A DNA stretch of 35,288 bases from Burkholderiaceae bacterium (GCA_019746735.1 JAIERT010000144.1:1-35288), one strand, 5' to 3'. Shown: positions 1-7,946, numbered from the stretch's first letter. Numbers and translations are program-made. Notes: generated by a model from the sequence alone, not told the origin.

Positions 1-2
1 CC

Positions 3-542
3 ATTCGCTGGCTGCGCCTGGCTGGCTTCGACCTCTACACCCGCAAGCAGGATGGCGAGCAATTTGGCTTCTCCGTCACGGGTGGTCGCATCCAGGGGCA
101 TGTCGACGGCGTGATCGCCGGCGCCCCTCCCAACCTGGGTTTGTCGTTTCCCATGCTCTGGGAGTGCAAGACCATGAACGACAGGAACTGGCGCGACACC
201 GCCAAAAAGGGCGTGATCGTGACCAAGCCGATCTACGCCGCGCAAATGGCGATCTATCAGGCGTACATGGAGCCGAGCATTCCTGGCATCGCGTCTCAGC
301 CTGCGTTGTTCACCGCCATCAACAAGAACACCCAGGAGCTTTGGTTGGAGCTGGTGCCGTTTGATGCAGCGCTTGCGCAGCGCATGTCTGATCGCGCTGT
401 CAAAGTCATCCAGGCGACCGAGGCTGGTGAATTGCTGCCGCGCGTGGCGTCTGAGCCGAGTTTCTACGAGTGCAAGTACTGCGCTTGGGCGCGTCGGTGT
501 TGGCGCGAGCAGGGTGTGAGCGCATCGGGGGTGCAGTCATGA
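3..542 (+). CDS. PD-(D/E)XK superfamily nuclease (RecB/Cas4-like), 5' end outside window
   Basis: The reading frame is open from base 3, so the listed ATG at 111 is internal and the true start lies upstream. The visible 179 residues contain GHVDGV, a short loop, then LWECKTMN. That is the D...ExK core of the PD-(D/E)XK nuclease fold. Near the C-terminus is the cluster FYECKYCAWARRC, with Cys spacing like the Fe-S clusters of Cas4/AddB-type exonucleases. Such nucleases act in phage recombination, alongside SSAP and SSB proteins. Its stop overlaps the next start (ATGA), so it heads the replication/recombination operon seen here. The cluster has only three obvious Cys in the window; a fourth could lie upstream. 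The family call is fairly secure, the exact role is inferred. Confidence 0.82.
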   Translation: MRWLRLAGFDLYTRKQDGEQFGFSVTGGRIQGHVDGVIAGAPPNLGLSFPMLWECKTMNDRNWRDTAKKGVIVTKPIYAAQMAIYQAYMEPSIPGIASQPALFTAINKNTQELWLELVPFDAALAQRMSDRAVKVIQATEAGELLPRVASEPSFYECKYCAWARRCWREQGVSASGVQS

Positions 543-883
543 ATGCGCGTCTTCCTCAACCCGTCATCGACGCATTGACGGTGACCGCCCGTCGCCAGAA
601 ACCCTTGATCGGTGCATCCCTGCTGGAGCGTCTGCTACTTCGCCATGTCGCTGTCGTGTGTCCGGAGTCGCGACTGGTCGTGGCTGTCATCAAACAGGCG
701 TTCATTGACCTGTGCTCGCCCTCGAAACATCTGCGCTCTGAGGCCAGACGTTTCTTTCGAGACGGGCGCCTGGAGCTGTGGTGCGACCAGGTCGGTCTGT
801 CCCCCAACTTCATGCGAGAGATCGCGACCAAGGCTGGCTACTTGAATCCGGCAGACACCGATGAAGGAGGTGTCCATGCTTGA
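539..883 (+). CDS. Hypothetical phage protein, 114 aa
   Basis: I chose the ATG at 539, which overlaps the upstream TGA as ATGA. The ORF-track start at 470 would bury 69 bases in the nuclease gene. The protein begins MNARLPQPVIDAL and is predicted helical. A basic stretch (SEARRFFRDGRLELWCD) is followed by GLSPNFMREIATKAGY, which could be a recognition-helix-like segment. No catalytic motif is visible and I do not recognise a named family with confidence. Its 3' end overlaps the primase start by 8 bases, so it is translated within the replication operon. A small DNA-binding or replication accessory protein is a guess from position only. Confidence 0.75.
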   Translation: MNARLPQPVIDALTVTARRQKPLIGASLLERLLLRHVAVVCPESRLVVAVIKQAFIDLCSPSKHLRSEARRFFRDGRLELWCDQVGLSPNFMREIATKAGYLNPADTDEGGVHA

Positions 884-3188
884 TTTCAACGACCAAGAAC
901 CCGCAGCTCCATCACCCAGCGGAAATTCCGAGCGGGATGAACTGCGATCGGCCTTGATGGCACGGCTCGAGGGCGTGCTGTTTGCTTTATTTCCGGCGGG
1001 CAAGGTGACACACGGCAAATTCGTCGTTGGCGATGTGCTGGGCAGTCCAGGTCGCAGTCTGGAGATCGAGCTGGATGGTGAACGGGCGGGCCTGTGGATC
1101 GACCGCGCCACGGGTAATGGTGGCGATGTCTTTGCGCTCATCGCTGCGCACCGCCATTGGGACACGCATCGTGATTTCGCGGCCGTCCTCAGCTTCGCCC
1201 GGGAACTGCTCGGCCGAGCGCCCGCCGTGTCACCCGCCAGACGCAAGGCAAGCGCGCCGGTAGATGAATTGGGTCCAGCCACCGCCAAGTGGGACTACCT
1301 GGCCGCTGACGGCAGTCTGATTGCCTGCGTGTATCGCTATGAGCCCAGTCCTGGACGTAAGGAATTCCGCCCTTGGGATGCCAAGCGTCGCAAAATGGCG
1401 CCGCCCGATCCGAGGCCGTTGTTCAACCAACCTGACATTGCTCATGCCGACCGGGTGATTCTGGTCGAGGGCGAAAAATGCGCCCAGGCCTTGATCGACG
1501 CGGGCCACTGCGCGACCACCGCGATGCATGGTGCCAACGCACCGATCGACAAGACCGACTGGTCACCCCTTCAGGGCAAGCATGTCCTGATTTGGCCCGA
1601 CCGCGACAAACCCGGCTGGGAGTACGCCATGAATGCCGCCGAGGCGGTCATGGCAGCGGGTGCCCAGCAATGCGCGGTGTTGATGCCGCCGTCCAATCCC
1701 ACGGCGCAAGACCCCCAAGGGAGTGCGGATGGCTGGGACGCAGCCGACGCCATTGCTGAGGGCTTTGATGTGGAGGCTTTCCTTGCCCACGGTGAGCGCA
1801 TCCAATTCCAGCCTTCAACGCCAGACATCACGCAGGCAGCAGATCCGACCGAGCAATCGGTGTGGGCCACCGAAGACGCACTGGCGCTGACTTTCTCGGG
1901 TCGGTACGCCCAGGACTGGCGCTATGTCGCGTTGTGGGGAAAGTGGGTGTTCTGGACTGGCAAGCGCTGGCAAACCGAGGAGACTCTGGCGGCGCACCAC
2001 CTGATGCGCCAGATCTGTCGGGAGGCCGCACTCAAGGCTGATTCTCACCGGGTGGCCGCCAAACTCGCCAGCAGTGGCACGGTGGCTGGCTTGGAGCGGC
2101 TCGCACGCTCCGATCGGCGTCATGCCGCCACCGCCGACGAGTGGGATGCCGACCCCTGGCTGCTCAACACGCCAGGCGGCGTGGTGAATCTCAAGAATGG
2201 CGTGCTGCGCTCCCACGACCGTCTGGACCGACTGACCAAGATCACGACGGCCACCCCCGCGGGTGATTGCCCCACCTGGCGGCAGTTCATCCATGAGGTC
2301 ACGGGCGGTGATCAGCCTCTGCAGGCCTATCTTGCCCGGATGGCAGGGTATGCCCTGACCGGATCGACACGCGAGCATGCGCTGTTCTTCCTGTACGGCA
2401 CAGGTGCCAACGGCAAATCGGTGTTCGTGAACACCCTGGCCACCATCCTAGGCGACTACGCCACCAACGCGCCCATGGACACGTTCATGGAAACCCGCAC
2501 GGACAGGCACCCGACCGATATGGCTAGCCTGCGTGGGGCCCGGTTTGTCGCCGCCATCGAAACCGAGCAAGGGCGACGCTGGGCCGAGTCCAAGGTCAAG
2601 AGCTTGACCGGTGGCGACAAGATCTCTGCGCGCTTCATGCGACAGGATTTTTTCGAGTTCATGCCGCAGTTCAAGCTGATCGTGGCCGGCAATCACAAAC
2701 CGGCTATCCGCAACATCGACGAAGCGATGAAGCGGCGCCTCCACCTGATCCCGTTCACGATCACCGTCCCACCGGAAAGGCGCGACAAGCACCTACAGCA
2801 AAAACTGCTGGCCGAACGGGATGGGATCCTGGCTTGGGCGGTTCAAGGCTGTCTGGAGTGGCAGCGTCAGGGCCGGCTCGACCCGCCCCAGCAGGTGCTC
2901 GATGCCACCGATGAGTACTTCGAAGAAGAGGACGCAATTGGTGAGTTCCTGGACGAGGACTGCCAGCAATCGCCCGTGGCGCGGGAAGCGATTTCCGCGA
3001 TCTACCAGCGCTGGCGTGAGCGCGCTGAGCGGCGTGGCGAGTACGTGGGCACCAGCCGCTGGCTCACCCAGCAACTCATCAACCGTGGGTTTGCGCGCAC
3101 ACGCCTGCATGGCGGGGCAAAAGCCTTGTTAGGCCTGTCGCTCAAACCCCGCGAGCCGGGCGGCTACATGCCCTATCGGGACGACTGA
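876..3188 (+). CDS. TOPRIM primase / P4-D5 family helicase, 770 aa
   Basis: This is a bifunctional replication protein that primes and unwinds phage DNA. The start at 876 is preferred over 861 because a perfect AAGGAGG lies 5 bases before it. Residues 1-115 form an N-terminal domain with no CHC2-type zinc ligands. A TOPRIM domain follows, with VEGEK at about 197-201 and the acidic pair in WPDRDKPG at about 241-248. The C-terminal half is a D5/P4-type SF3 helicase. Its Walker A is GTGANGKS (508-515); LIVAGNHKP and the MKRRLHLIPF segment are typical sensor/arginine-finger regions. The C-terminal region around EEDAIGEFLDE is also typical. It overlaps the preceding gene. The adjacent repeat region at 3210-3329 would be a natural place for an origin. 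Confidence 0.93.
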   Translation: MLDFNDQEPAAPSPSGNSERDELRSALMARLEGVLFALFPAGKVTHGKFVVGDVLGSPGRSLEIELDGERAGLWIDRATGNGGDVFALIAAHRHWDTHRDFAAVLSFARELLGRAPAVSPARRKASAPVDELGPATAKWDYLAADGSLIACVYRYEPSPGRKEFRPWDAKRRKMAPPDPRPLFNQPDIAHADRVILVEGEKCAQALIDAGHCATTAMHGANAPIDKTDWSPLQGKHVLIWPDRDKPGWEYAMNAAEAVMAAGAQQCAVLMPPSNPTAQDPQGSADGWDAADAIAEGFDVEAFLAHGERIQFQPSTPDITQAADPTEQSVWATEDALALTFSGRYAQDWRYVALWGKWVFWTGKRWQTEETLAAHHLMRQICREAALKADSHRVAAKLASSGTVAGLERLARSDRRHAATADEWDADPWLLNTPGGVVNLKNGVLRSHDRLDRLTKITTATPAGDCPTWRQFIHEVTGGDQPLQAYLARMAGYALTGSTREHALFFLYGTGANGKSVFVNTLATILGDYATNAPMDTFMETRTDRHPTDMASLRGARFVAAIETEQGRRWAESKVKSLTGGDKISARFMRQDFFEFMPQFKLIVAGNHKPAIRNIDEAMKRRLHLIPFTITVPPERRDKHLQQKLLAERDGILAWAVQGCLEWQRQGRLDPPQQVLDATDEYFEEEDAIGEFLDEDCQQSPVAREAISAIYQRWRERAERRGEYVGTSRWLTQQLINRGFARTRLHGGAKALLGLSLKPREPGGYMPYRDD

Positions 3189-3209
3189 CCTATTCGACAA
3201 ACCCCAGTG

Positions 3210-3329
3210 GGTGACCGAAAGTGACCGGCATATCGTTATCTCTCTACACGTGTACGCGCGCAGGCGCGAGCGGATAACGAGAAACGGGTCACCTTCGGTC
3301 ACCAGATGCCAAAAACGCATGGAGTGACC
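3210..3329 (+). repeat. Inverted pairs of GTGACC repeats with nested palindromes; candidate origin or operator
   Basis: The gap between primase and resolvase holds two 17-base arms, GGTGACCGAAAGTGACC (3210-3226) and GGTCACCTTCGGTCACC (3287-3303), which are inverted repeats with one mismatch. Each arm contains GTGACC twice, exactly 10 bases apart (3211/3221 and 3287/3297), that is, one helical turn. Nested inside are CGTTATC/GATAACG (3234-3240, 3273-3279) and the perfect palindrome TACACGTGTA (3245-3254). A fifth GTGACC (3324-3329) touches the resolvase start. This architecture fits binding by a dimeric protein, either an initiator at an origin or an autoregulator. No T-tract follows, so it is unlikely to be a terminator. 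Confidence 0.6.
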
Positions 3330-3330
3330 A

Positions 3331-3804
3331 ATGAACACAATGACCATCCTCGCCCTTGATCTGGGCACACAAACCGGCTGGGCACTGACCAGCCGTGACG
3401 GCAGCATCACCAGTGGCAGCCAATCCTTCAAACCCCAACGCTTCGAAGGCGGCGGCATGCGCTTTCTGAGGTTCAAGCGCTGGCTCACCGACATCAAGCA
3501 GTGCAATGACGGCATCGACCAAGTCGTGTTCGAAGAAGTCCGCCGCCACGTTGGTGTCGACGCGGCCCATGCCTATGGCGGATTCATGGGACAGCTCACC
3601 GCCTGGTGCGAGCACCACCAGATCCCGTACCAGGGCATTCCGGTCGGCACGATCAAGAAGAACGCCACGGGTAAAGGTAACGCGAGCAAGGATGAGATGG
3701 TGGCATCCGTCCGTGCGCGTGGCCACGCCCCAGCCGACGACAACGAGGCTGACGCCATCGCCTTGCTGTACTTGGCCCGTGAAATGGCCACGGAGGGGGT
3801 GTGA
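3331..3804 (+). CDS. RuvC-like Holliday junction resolvase, 157 aa
   Basis: The protein has the RNase H-like fold of RuvC-type resolvases. An N-terminal ILALDLGTQTGWAL supplies the first Asp (about D10). VVFEEV (about E68/E69) is the second acidic site. DDNEADAIAL (about 136-145) is the C-terminal acidic motif that completes the metal site. Length matches the family (about 150-190). The start at 3331 has GGAG 7 bases upstream; the in-frame ATG at 3340 is an alternative. In phages these enzymes debranch replication or recombination intermediates before packaging. It follows the primase after the repeat-rich gap and sits 1 base before the next small gene. Confidence 0.88.
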   Translation: MNTMTILALDLGTQTGWALTSRDGSITSGSQSFKPQRFEGGGMRFLRFKRWLTDIKQCNDGIDQVVFEEVRRHVGVDAAHAYGGFMGQLTAWCEHHQIPYQGIPVGTIKKNATGKGNASKDEMVASVRARGHAPADDNEADAIALLYLAREMATEGV

Positions 3805-3805
3805 C

Positions 3806-4015
3806 ATGAAAGTGCCGCAATACCGATATCGCTGCCCTCTGGGCAACCTGCAGCCCACCGCGCCCGACCTGGACGCCGTCAAACGCGAAGGCTGGCGCAC
3901 CGATCACATCTTGGTCGTCTCCGAGCACGATGAACGACTCGACTGGGTGGAGAAGCAGTTCGTGCGCAGGCTGGGCGAACGCCTATATGGGGATGGAGGC
4001 AAGCGCCATGGCTGA
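3806..4015 (+). CDS. Small hypothetical phage protein, 69 aa
   Basis: The ATG at 3806 lies directly after the resolvase stop with GGAGGGGG upstream; the longer ORF-track start at 3506 is a resolvase shadow. The product (MKVPQYRYRCPLGNLQ...) is short and basic at its C-terminus (VRRLGERLYGDGGKRHG). A central EGWRTDHILVVSEHDERLDWVE resembles a compact mixed alpha/beta fold. There are two segments of charged residues and one Cys, with no transmembrane segment. It overlaps the following gene by 8 bases, consistent with translational coupling in the late replication operon. I do not recognise the family. Confidence 0.65.
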   Translation: MKVPQYRYRCPLGNLQPTAPDLDAVKREGWRTDHILVVSEHDERLDWVEKQFVRRLGERLYGDGGKRHG

Positions 4016-4400
4016 GACACGAACCGAATGGACTGTTGACGATGTGGCTGCCCGATTTGCTGAAGCTGCCGAAACCGCACACAAGTTGCCCCGAGCCCGC
4101 CCGGGCGGCTACTTCAACCCCTGGATGACGCTGGCCATGCAAGTACCGGAACGCTATCCTGATCCCGAGCGGTTGTACCGGCCCTTGCCACCAAGCCCCA
4201 AAGCGGTTGAGCGGATGCTCGAGACCATGCGCTGGGTGCAGTGGCTTGAGGTGGAGCAGCGACACCTCGTCTGGATGCGCTCGAACCGGTATCGCTGGGA
4301 GCAGATCGGTCGGCGGTTTGCCTGCGCGGCAAGAACTGCGCAGCGGCGGTACGACGCTGCCATCCATCTGGTCGCTCTACACCTGAACAAGGGACACTGA
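4008..4400 (+). CDS. DUF6362-like phage protein with C-terminal HTH, 130 aa
   Basis: I start it at 4008 (MAETRTEW), with GGAGG about 8 bases upstream, rather than the track start at 3930 inside the previous gene. The N-terminal half reads WTVDDVAARFAEAAETAHKLP, then a GYFNPWMTL segment. The C-terminal half has WLEVEQRHLVWMRSNRYRW followed by EQIGRRFACAARTAQRRYDAA, a plausible helix-turn-helix of the sigma/terminase type. From memory this matches the DUF6362 family common in alpha- and betaproteobacterial prophages. The position at the end of the early operon suggests a regulator or packaging-related DNA-binding protein; that role is inference. Confidence 0.75.
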   Translation: MAETRTEWTVDDVAARFAEAAETAHKLPRARPGGYFNPWMTLAMQVPERYPDPERLYRPLPPSPKAVERMLETMRWVQWLEVEQRHLVWMRSNRYRWEQIGRRFACAARTAQRRYDAAIHLVALHLNKGH

Positions 4401-4716
4401 CTGAAGTCGAGGCAAATCGATGGCGCGGGCGGGGTGGTGCGGGATGGTGATGACAGATGCCAAAACACCCCCTGTCGCGTTTTGCCCGGTTTGGGCCTAC
4501 AGTTTCAGCTATGGTCAGGACAGCGGTGTGAGCAGCGGGCGTGATCTTCCGACTGCAACCTTGCACCCCGACAGATGCGAAGTGATGCAAACGCCTGATG
4601 GCTGATGCCAACCAGACGATCGCGGAGTCCTGCAGACAATCGATGGGTCCTTCCTGGCCAAAACGGTATGCGGGGGGCAACAGCGCGAGATTTCGATAGC
4701 GTCTGCCCTTAAAAAC
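4401..4716. other. Non-coding stretch after the early operon
   Basis: About 316 bases follow the DUF6362-like gene before the GTTACC array. The only + strand ORF here (4420-4605, 61 codons) has no convincing ribosome binding site, unnatural composition and no family likeness, so I leave it out. I see no strong sigma70 promoter by eye. The composition is close to its neighbours. Confidence 0.5.
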
Positions 4717-4778
4717 AGGTTACCACCCGGCCAGGTTACCGGCCTGTGGTTACCACCACCCCAGACAGTTACCACCCC
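4717..4778 (+). repeat. Four direct GTTACC repeats, iteron-like
   Basis: GTTACC occurs at 4719-4724, 4735-4740, 4749-4754 and 4768-4773, three times as GGTTACC and once as AGTTACC, mostly followed by ACC. Start-to-start spacings are 16, 14 and 19 bases. GGTTACC differs from the GGTGACC/GGTCACC units upstream at 3210-3329 only at the central base. The array lies just upstream of the methyltransferase leader terminator, which suits an operator for that operon. Confidence 0.55.
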
Positions 4779-4790
4779 CTGAATATTTCC

Positions 4791-4824
4791 AACCCGCCCG
4801 GCGGCAACGCTCGGCGGGTTTTTC
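4791..4824 (+). terminator. Rho-independent terminator abutting the first methyltransferase start
   Basis: AACCCGCC pairs with GGCGGGTT across a GC-rich loop and is followed directly by a T-run (GGGTTTTTC). The stem ends about 10 bases before the ATG at 4831. Where a terminator sits this tight to a start codon, it may act as an attenuator or antitermination target, or it may insulate the early operon. Confidence 0.7.
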
Positions 4825-4830
4825 AATTCC

Positions 4831-6255
4831 ATGACGCCAAACCTGCAGATCGAATACCGCCCGATCGATGCGCTGCTGCCTTACGCGCGCAATCCGCGCA
4901 CGCATTCGCCAGTCCAGATCGCCAAGATCGCGGCCAGCATCGTGGAGTTTGGCTGGACGCAACCCATCCTGGTCGATGGCGACAACGGCATCATCGCCGG
5001 CCACGGACGCCTCGCGGCCGCGCGCAAGCTGGAGTTGCCCGAGGTCCCGGTCATTGAACTGGGCCACCTCACCCCGGCGCAAAAACGCGCCTACGTGATC
5101 GCCGACAACCGCCTGGCGCTGGACGCCGGGTGGGACGACGAGTTGCTGGCGCTTGAACTGGCCGAGTTATCCGAGGCCGGATACGACCTGCTGCTCACCG
5201 GATTCGACGATAACGAGCTCGCCAAGATGCTGGCCGACTTGGGTGATGCTGAAGGCAGCGAGTCTGGAGATGAGTCGGATACCGATGAGGAAAACGACGT
5301 TCCCGAACCACCCAAGCTGCCGATCTCCCGACCAGGGGATGTCTGGCAACTGGGCCCGCACCGCCTGATCTGCGGTGATGCCAGCGATCCGTTGGTGGTC
5401 GCCGCCCTGATGCAGGGCGAGCAGGCCAGTTTGTGTTTCACCTCGCCGCCCTACGGCAACCAGCGCGATTACACCTCTGGCGGTATCGCTGACTGGGATG
5501 GCCTGATGCGCGGCGTGTTTGCGCAAGTACCCATGGCCGCCGATGGCCAGGTGCTGGTCAACCTCGGGCTGATCCACCGCGACAACGAGTTCATCACCTA
5601 CTGGGACCAGTGGCTCGATTGGATGCGGACACAAGGCTGGCGGCGCTTTGCCTGGTACGTCTGGGACCAGGGGCCAGGGATGCCCGGCGATTGGCAGGGG
5701 CGTCTGGCGCCGAGCTTTGAATTCATCTTCCACTTCAACCGGCACACGCGCAAACCCAACAAGACCGTGCCCTGCAAGTTTGCCGGCCAGGAGACCCACC
5801 TGCGCGCCGACGGATCCTCGACCGCGATGCGCGGCAAGGATGGACAGGTCAACGGCTGGACCGCTGCCGGCCAGCCGACGCAGGACTACCGAATTCCCGA
5901 CTCGGTCATCCGGGTCATGCGCCACAAGGGAAAGATCGGCAAGGACATCGATCACCCGGCCGTCTTTCCGGTGACGCTGCCGGTGGAGGTCATTGAGGCG
6001 TACACCAATGAAGGCGAGATCGTGTTTGAGCCCTCTGGCGGCAGCGGCACCACGCTGATGGCCGCCCAGCGGACAGGGCGTATTGGCCGCGCGGTGGAGA
6101 TCGCACCCGAGTACGTCGACGTGGCGCTGCTCCGTTTCCAACAGAACTTCCCTGGCGTGCCGGTCACCCTGACCGCCACCGGAGAACCCTTTGAGGTTGT
6201 TGCTCAACAACGCAAAGCCGAGCATCGACAAGAGAGCGAACATGCAACTGTCTGA
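4831..6255 (+). CDS. ParB/Srx-domain DNA methyltransferase fusion, 474 aa
   Basis: Residues 1-135 form a ParB/Sulfiredoxin N-domain, with NPRTHSPVQIAKIAASI at about 21-37 and GIIAGHGRLAAA at 53-64. An acidic linker (DAEGSESGDESDTDEE, about 139-154) follows. The rest is a beta-class N4-cytosine/N6-adenine methyltransferase: catalytic motif TSPPYG (204-209), and near the C-terminus the SAM-binding FEPSGGSGTT (399-408). SPPY is the form most often seen in N4-cytosine enzymes, though N6-adenine members exist. Such fusions are frequent in prophages and probably protect or mark phage DNA. No clear ribosome binding site precedes the start, where the leader terminator lies. Its end overlaps the endolysin start. 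Confidence 0.9.
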   Translation: MTPNLQIEYRPIDALLPYARNPRTHSPVQIAKIAASIVEFGWTQPILVDGDNGIIAGHGRLAAARKLELPEVPVIELGHLTPAQKRAYVIADNRLALDAGWDDELLALELAELSEAGYDLLLTGFDDNELAKMLADLGDAEGSESGDESDTDEENDVPEPPKLPISRPGDVWQLGPHRLICGDASDPLVVAALMQGEQASLCFTSPPYGNQRDYTSGGIADWDGLMRGVFAQVPMAADGQVLVNLGLIHRDNEFITYWDQWLDWMRTQGWRRFAWYVWDQGPGMPGDWQGRLAPSFEFIFHFNRHTRKPNKTVPCKFAGQETHLRADGSSTAMRGKDGQVNGWTAAGQPTQDYRIPDSVIRVMRHKGKIGKDIDHPAVFPVTLPVEVIEAYTNEGEIVFEPSGGSGTTLMAAQRTGRIGRAVEIAPEYVDVALLRFQQNFPGVPVTLTATGEPFEVVAQQRKAEHRQESEHATV

Positions 6256-6691
6256 ACATTTCGAACTGGCCGAGTTTCTGGTCTCAGAAACGGCGGCTCG
6301 CCGTGGCATTGCCAACGAGCCCACACCCGAGGTCATCGAGAACTTGCGTCGGCTGTGTCAGTCGGTGCTGCAGCCGCTGCGCGTGCACCTCAAACGGCCG
6401 GTGGTGATCATCTCCGGCTACCGCTCGCCAGCGCTGAACCGCGCGATCGGCGGCAGCCCGACCAGCCACCACATGCAAGGGCGTGCGGCTGACCTCATCG
6501 TGCCAGGTATGACGCCGTTGCTCGTGTGCCAAGCCGCCCACCAGTTGAAGCTGCCCTGCGTGCAGATCATTCACGAGTTCGGACGGTGGACCCATCTGGC
6601 AGTGGCGATCTCGAATGAGCGCACCCAGTTGCTCACGGCCAAGCTGAACCAGGGCAAGACCGTCTATGAAACGGGGTTGGTCCATGTCTGA
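6242..6691 (+). CDS. M15-family D-Ala-D-Ala peptidase, phage endolysin, 149 aa
   Basis: The start at 6242 (MQLSEHFELAEF) is chosen over the track start at 6191. The zinc-peptidase signature is complete: SGYRSPALNRAIGG (about 58-71), then SHHMQGRAAD with H77 and D84, and WTHLA with H118; E112 in HEFGRW is the probable catalytic acid. These are the metal and catalytic residues of M15A enzymes, which cut peptidoglycan cross-bridges to lyse the host. There is no signal peptide, so it would need the holin at 31835. It is unusual in lying between two methyltransferase genes, 25 kb from the holin, and it overlaps both neighbours by 8-14 bases. Confidence 0.9.
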   Translation: MQLSEHFELAEFLVSETAARRGIANEPTPEVIENLRRLCQSVLQPLRVHLKRPVVIISGYRSPALNRAIGGSPTSHHMQGRAADLIVPGMTPLLVCQAAHQLKLPCVQIIHEFGRWTHLAVAISNERTQLLTAKLNQGKTVYETGLVHV

Positions 6692-7946
6692 ACCCTGGCT
6701 CTCTACCCATATTGAGCGCTGGCCCACCGAGAAACTCGTGCCCTACGCCCGCAATGCCCGTACCCACTCCGAAGAGCAGGTGGCGCAGATCGCGGCCTCC
6801 ATCGTCGAGTTCGGGTTCACCAATCCGATCCTGGCGGGGTCTGATGGCGTGATCGTCGCCGGTCATGGACGGCTGGCCGCTGCGCAAAAGCTCGGTCTGG
6901 ATACCGTGCCGGTGGTCGTCCTCGATCATCTGACACCCACCCAGCGCCGCGCGCTGATCATTGCGGACAACCGCATTGCAGAAAACGCCGGCTGGGACGA
7001 CGCCATGCTGCGCATCGAGTTGCAGTCGCTGCAGGAAGATGGATTCAATCTCGACATCACCGGCTTCGATGCCGACGCGCTGGCCGAGATCATGGCGGGC
7101 GAAGAGACCACGGTCGATGGCAATACAGATGAGGATGCCATTCCAGAACTGAGCGAAACAGCCATCAGCCGACCCGGTGACGTGTGGATTCTTGGCAATC
7201 ACCGGCTGGTTTGCGGTGATGCTACGCAGCCATTCAGCTACGAGCAGTTGCTCGCCGGGCAACGCGTTCAGATGATCTGGAGCGACTTGCCCTACAACGT
7301 CAACTATGCCAATAGCGCGAAAGACAAATTGCGTGGTAAGCACCGACCTATCCTGAATGACAACTTGGGCGAGGGTTTTTATGACTTCGTCTTCGATGCG
7401 CTCTCGCTGATGTTGCCCCACTGCGATGGCGCGGTCTACATTGCGATGTCCTCCAGCGAACTTGACACGCTACAAGCCGCGTTTCGCGCGGCCGGTGGAA
7501 AGTGGTCTACGTTCATCATTTGGGCCAAGCACACCTTCACCCTGGGCAGAGCGGATTACCAGCGTCAATACGAACCGATCCTGTATGGCTGGCCGGAAGG
7601 CAGCAGTCGGCATTGGTGTGGCGATCGCGATCAAGGTGACGTCTGGAATATCAAGAAACCTGCCCGCAACGATCTTCATCCCACGATGAAACCTGTCGAG
7701 TTGATGGAACGTTCAATCCGCAATTCGAGCCGACCAGGCGATGTGGTCCTCGATTGCTTTGGCGGATCCGGCAGCACGCTGATCGCCGCTGAGAAATCGG
7801 GGCGCCGCTGCTTCATGATGGAGTTGGAGCCGAAGTACTGCGATGTCATTGTTCGCCGTTGGCAGGAATTCAGTGGTGGCAAGGCTATCTCTGAATACAG
7901 CCAACGCGTCTTCGACGAGGTCACAATCCAGGAGGCTCCGGCGTGA
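6684..7946 (+). CDS. Second ParB/Srx-domain DNA methyltransferase fusion, 420 aa
   Basis: This is a paralogue of the gene at 4831. I use the ATG at 6684 (MSEPWLSTHIERW). The ParB-like N-domain carries NARTHSEEQVAQIAASI (about 24-40) and VIVAGHGRLAAA (about 56-67). A short acidic linker follows. The methyltransferase domain has catalytic SDLPYN (200-205) and SAM-binding DCFGGSGST (357-365). DLPY replaces the usual DPPY; the Asp and aromatic residue remain, so activity is likely, probably N6-adenine. Divergence of the catalytic motif from the first copy suggests different chemistry or target. The stop overlaps the next start as GTGA, so the nuclease-like gene downstream is translationally coupled. 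Confidence 0.9.
   Translation: MSEPWLSTHIERWPTEKLVPYARNARTHSEEQVAQIAASIVEFGFTNPILAGSDGVIVAGHGRLAAAQKLGLDTVPVVVLDHLTPTQRRALIIADNRIAENAGWDDAMLRIELQSLQEDGFNLDITGFDADALAEIMAGEETTVDGNTDEDAIPELSETAISRPGDVWILGNHRLVCGDATQPFSYEQLLAGQRVQMIWSDLPYNVNYANSAKDKLRGKHRPILNDNLGEGFYDFVFDALSLMLPHCDGAVYIAMSSSELDTLQAAFRAAGGKWSTFIIWAKHTFTLGRADYQRQYEPILYGWPEGSSRHWCGDRDQGDVWNIKKPARNDLHPTMKPVELMERSIRNSSRPGDVVLDCFGGSGSTLIAAEKSGRRCFMMELEPKYCDVIVRRWQEFSGGKAISEYSQRVFDEVTIQEAPA

Noticed and set aside
4420-4605. 61-aa + strand ORF in the gap after the DUF6362-like gene
   Set aside because: Weak start, odd composition and no likeness to phage proteins; treated as non-coding.
5167-6336. 389-aa minus-strand ORF opposite the first methyltransferase
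   Set aside because: A shadow of a GC-rich coding strand; no motif recognised.
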